The position numbers and the translations under genes were made by a program. A stretch of DNA of 64,000 nucleotides from Novosphingobium kaempferiae. Its GTDB lineage: Bacteria > Pseudomonadota > Alphaproteobacteria > Sphingomonadales > Sphingomonadaceae. The stretch lies in contig NZ_CP089301.1 in the NCBI RefSeq assembly GCF_021227995.1, positions 4,340,001-4,404,000 on the forward strand. The letters run 5' to 3'. Of the stretch, positions 62,901 through 64,000 are shown in pieces. Positions within the stretch are counted from its first letter, which is position 1; the number at the start of each line of letters is the position of its first letter. Below the pieces are notes generated by a model that searched no databases, was not told the DNA's origin, and saw only the letters and a list, made by a program, of their open reading frames with translations.

Positions 62901-63244
62901 CCCAGCGTGAAGTTCGCCTGAAAGGCGTCGCCGGTGTTGATCGCGGGGATGTTGACCGACTTGGTGCCGAGGTCCGGCGAAGTCGCGGTGACGCGGTACG
63001 GACCGCCGGGACGCAGGTTGCGCACCGCATAGACGCCGTCGGCGCTGGTCGTCGCGGTGGTGGTCGTGCCCGAGGGGACATGGACGATGGTGACGGGCGC
63101 ACCCGCAACCGGATTGCCGTCCGGATCAGTCAGGCGGCCGTTGATGGCCCCGGTGATGACCTGCGCATGGATCGCAGTGGGAACGGCGAGCGCGATCCCC
63201 ATCGCACCCAGAGAAAGACCGGCAGCCAGTTTCGCAATGCGCAT
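59966..63244 (-). CDS. TonB-dependent receptor 5, Oar-like with carboxypeptidase-regulatory domain
   Basis: This 1092-aa protein has a signal peptide (VPTAIHAQ), an N-terminal carboxypeptidase-regulatory-like Ig fold (ITGAINGRLTDPDGNPVAGA ... VRNLRPGGPYRV), TEIVVSGTTY as TonB box, plug and barrel ending VGARFKF. Oar-type proteins are large receptors or adhesin-like transporters in myxobacteria and sphingomonads. ATG 63244 with GAGGG 10 nt upstream is used; the ATG 15 bp before is an alternative. It is 36 bp upstream of the amidohydrolase on the same strand, so the pair probably forms an operon for uptake and first hydrolysis. Confidence 0.92.
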   Translation of the reverse strand: MRIAKLAAGLSLGAMGIALAVPTAIHAQVITGAINGRLTDPDGNPVAGAPVTIVHVPSGTTTTATTSADGVYAVRNLRPGGPYRVTATSPDLGTKSVNIPAINTGDAFQANFTLGEMTEIVVSGTTYGGGDLKTGPSSNFSAQKIEASPSISRDLKDLARMNPFVAVDPTNSDALVCGGANNRTNSLTIDGVRQNDDFGLQANGYPTQRSPISIDVVETLGVELAPYDVNYGAFGGCTLNATTKSGGNSFHGQVFYEYTGDALQGGEFAYTDFQDGSRQNRRLTGKFSEKTFGATLTGPIIKDTLFFTLNYEKFERSEPSLVGPTGSDFANQVPGVSVAQANEVRQILQDRYGYDPLGYEATKLPSRDEKIFGKLDWNIAPGHRATVSYQRTRGSSISANGNTLTGSSTSLGLLSQWVERQNNLDVYKAQVFSDWTDNFSTEISASYKKMDNPGYPLAGADFAQFRVYLNGTTTGPSVYAGTNASYQANELTTYLQQYRAKATYTAGSHRITAGYEREALKIWDLFVQNANGSYVFNSLADLRAGNASSVSYANAASNMKADGGFTLHTTTNTLYLQDEWAVLPELTIKAGLRYDFFEQSDRPDENPLVMARYGISNTENLDGKHLLQPRFGFNWKPDPTLTVYGGVGLFGGGSPTVWTANTFYNTGQMLGNVTCTRNATTSAACLAGLTNVDGFNVNPALQAANSASAARGQGLINALDKDFKPQSTWKMSIGAQKEFDLGKFGNGWRVAGEFIHSEVQNAVAWYELYAGANRGPDAPDGRPTYLPGRDNRNDILVTNTKQGYANQVGLALGKTWREGPLDGLEAQLSHTYIRSKDINPGITTVASSNYSGVATSDPNDPQLATSNYEFRNLTKLSLSYAHAFFGDNRTRVTLFGQRRSGQVFSYTFDVGANANMAADMLVGENGALATRNRQLLYVPQASGGQVTAGSDPIVTYGAGFDLQAFNAFLKKNGLLKYAGGIAPRNAFKAPAVTTIDMRISQEIPGFFPEGAKAEIYLDIENLGNLINKRWGVIQQIPSPYVSANVVARNCQIAGACPTQGNFYQYDSFIGRAATSFNTQSVWQMKVGARFKF

Positions 63245-63379
63245 GATCGTCACCCTCATGTTGTCCGAAGAGGCGACCGGCAGGGGTGCGGCGGACTTTT
63301 GTCCTGCCGTCACCCGGCGACCCGATCGCTCGTTGCGAATCAAGTCATATGTCGAACTTCGTCGATGATCCAACATTAA

Positions 63380-63391
63380 ATCGTCAACGAT
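63380..63391. promoter_or_regulatory. Dyad ATCGTCAACGAT, copy 1
   Basis: Near-palindrome in an AT-rich stretch 136 bp before the TBDR 5 start. The same 12-mer occurs inverted at 63502-63513, which makes it a plausible paired operator. Confidence 0.5.
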
Positions 63392-63501
63392 CTAATAAAT
63401 TTTCGAGAACGTTGTGTTTCTGCGGTTTTTGGATGGTGCGGTGCGGTATGGCGGAGTTTGATGCCGGTTGACGATGACACCGGGCGGCGATCCGAAATCG
63501 A

Positions 63502-63513
63502 ATCGTTGACGAT
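63502..63513. promoter_or_regulatory. Dyad ATCGTTGACGAT, copy 2
   Basis: Exact reverse complement of the copy at 63380-63391, 122 bp away (about 11-12 helical turns), suggesting looping or cooperative binding of one regulator. Confidence 0.5.
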
Positions 63514-63718
63514 ATTTGCGTCAGTTCGGGGTTGGATCGGGCCATCTGAATGCGTCTTGGTGCGCGCCAATGCGCGCTCACGCACCCTTGGGTACCGCTA
63601 GGTTCAGTTCAGTGCGCGGGTGTGCGCATCGCCTGTATGCGACTGGAACATCCTCCCGTCGCCCCTGCGAAGGCAGGGGGAATGGGAAGCGGGTTGGACG
63701 GAAGGGCAATGCCTTGCC

Positions 63719-63814
63719 GCTGGATTGCTTCGCTCCGCTCGCAATGACGACGGGAAACGAGAGTCGCCCACACCTCGTCATTGCGAGCGGAGCGAAGCAA
63801 TCCAAGGCGACACA
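63719..63814. repeat. REP-like arms in reversed order, copy 6
   Basis: Here a right-type arm (GGATTGCTTCGCTCCGCTCG ... GACG) comes first and a left-type arm (CGTCATTGCGAGCGGAGCG) follows, with about 25 bp between. This is the junction expected from two tandem copies each missing their outer half. Confidence 0.8.
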
Positions 63815-63845
63815 GCGCAACTCCAGCGCCGCAGAAAGACCAGCC

Positions 63846-64000
63846 TCAGATCCGGTCGATGGCTGTTTCCCGCGCTTCTCCCTGCAAGGCGAAGCGGTCG
63901 CGCGTGCGGGTGTAGAAGCTGGCGCCGAAGCGGCCGACGGGGAAATAGTCCTGCAGGTTGACCCGCCACAGGTCGGTGTCGACCAGCCCCTCGCGGGCAT
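63846..64000 (-). CDS. C-terminal end of an unidentified enzyme (flavin-reductase-like?), partial
   Basis: The last 50 or so codons of a minus-strand gene entering from the right edge, ending VGRFGASFYTRTRDRFALQG and EARETAIDRI. The DYFPVGRFG...FYTRTRDRF pattern is reminiscent of the C-terminus of FMN-binding split-barrel flavin reductases, but the piece is too short for a firm family call. The competing frames here run through the REP-like arms and are not coding. Confidence 0.45.
   Translation of the reverse strand, partial: AREGLVDTDLWRVNLQDYFPVGRFGASFYTRTRDRFALQGEARETAIDRI

Larger units (their letters stand above)
63245..63845. other. 601-bp gap upstream of TBDR 5
   Basis: No credible gene. 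It contains two copies of an ATCGT(TG/CA)ACGAT dyad (63380-63391 and 63502-63513) around an AT-rich core and REP-like arms at 63.7 kb. Confidence 0.6.

Noticed and set aside
58859..63379. A 1506-codon open frame antisense to TBDR 5 and the amidohydrolase
   Set aside because: Its translation is low-complexity Arg/Val/Gly/His-rich text typical of the complement of GC-rich genes, while the opposite strand carries full-length families with signal peptides and motifs.
3724..63814. REP-like palindromes as a CRISPR array or insertion-sequence ends
   Set aside because: The copies are single, dispersed and self-complementary; there are no regularly spaced repeats with unique spacers, no cas genes, no transposase and no target-site duplication.

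Overview
The window is GC-rich, gene-dense DNA that looks like a Sphingomonadaceae chromosome or large replicon (Novosphingobium/Sphingobium-like). The case for this is inference: five TonB-dependent receptors (TBDRs), an UrcA-family protein, many -4 (ATGA) gene overlaps, and a repeated ~75 bp palindrome whose arms carry GTCATTGCGAG. No rRNA, tRNA, CRISPR array, transposase or phage gene was seen. It reads as accessory catabolic and transport DNA arranged around outer-membrane receptors.

Layout. 1-2.5 kb: end of an intradiol dioxygenase, a Rieske protein, UrcA, an exported unknown and a LysR regulator. 2.7-14.6 kb (minus strand): a long operon with CopG/NikR-like regulator 2, ABC binding protein, permease, ATPase, CopG/NikR-like regulator 1, the two urea-amidolyase-associated proteins (carboxyguanidine deiminase CgdAB in the current view), a 1203-aa biotin-dependent urea/guanidine carboxylase, allophanate hydrolase, and an exported beta-propeller. 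14.8-21.0 kb (plus strand): two paralogous metallo-beta-lactamase-fold proteins, a sterol-desaturase-like di-iron membrane protein and a TBDR. 21-32 kb: TPR-sulfotransferase; GlxA regulator diverging from a hydrolase and an SDR; an EmrAB-TolC type efflux operon with divergent MarR; a membrane-anchored unknown; YaaA. 32-37 kb: TBDR operon with NTF2-like protein, SDR and small 4-TM transporter, preceded by TetR. 37-49 kb: TBDR, M14 peptidase, M20 peptidase, threonine dehydratase and acyltransferase, with a TPR/2-oxoglutarate oxygenase and an XRE-cupin regulator upstream. 50-60 kb: LysR, sugar/nucleoside-type ABC importer, two 2OG-Fe(II) oxygenases, a TBDR and a Tat-exported cytosine-deaminase-like amidohydrolase. 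60-63.2 kb: an Oar-like TBDR, then a partial gene.

The main result is a small regulon. The dyad TATTAC-N14-GTAATA occurs four times between 11.2 and 17.3 kb: before regulator 1, before the ABC binding protein, before the metallo-hydrolase pair and before the desaturase-TBDR pair. The CGTAATA half always lies nearest the downstream gene. Two of the sites match at 22 of 26 positions including the spacer. The two ribbon-helix-helix regulators beside these sites align with NikR but have lost three of four nickel ligands, so they probably sense something else. This would join guanidine/urea carboxylase metabolism to a TBDR, a di-iron membrane enzyme and a metallo-hydrolase pair, one member of which has lost its HxHxDH motif.
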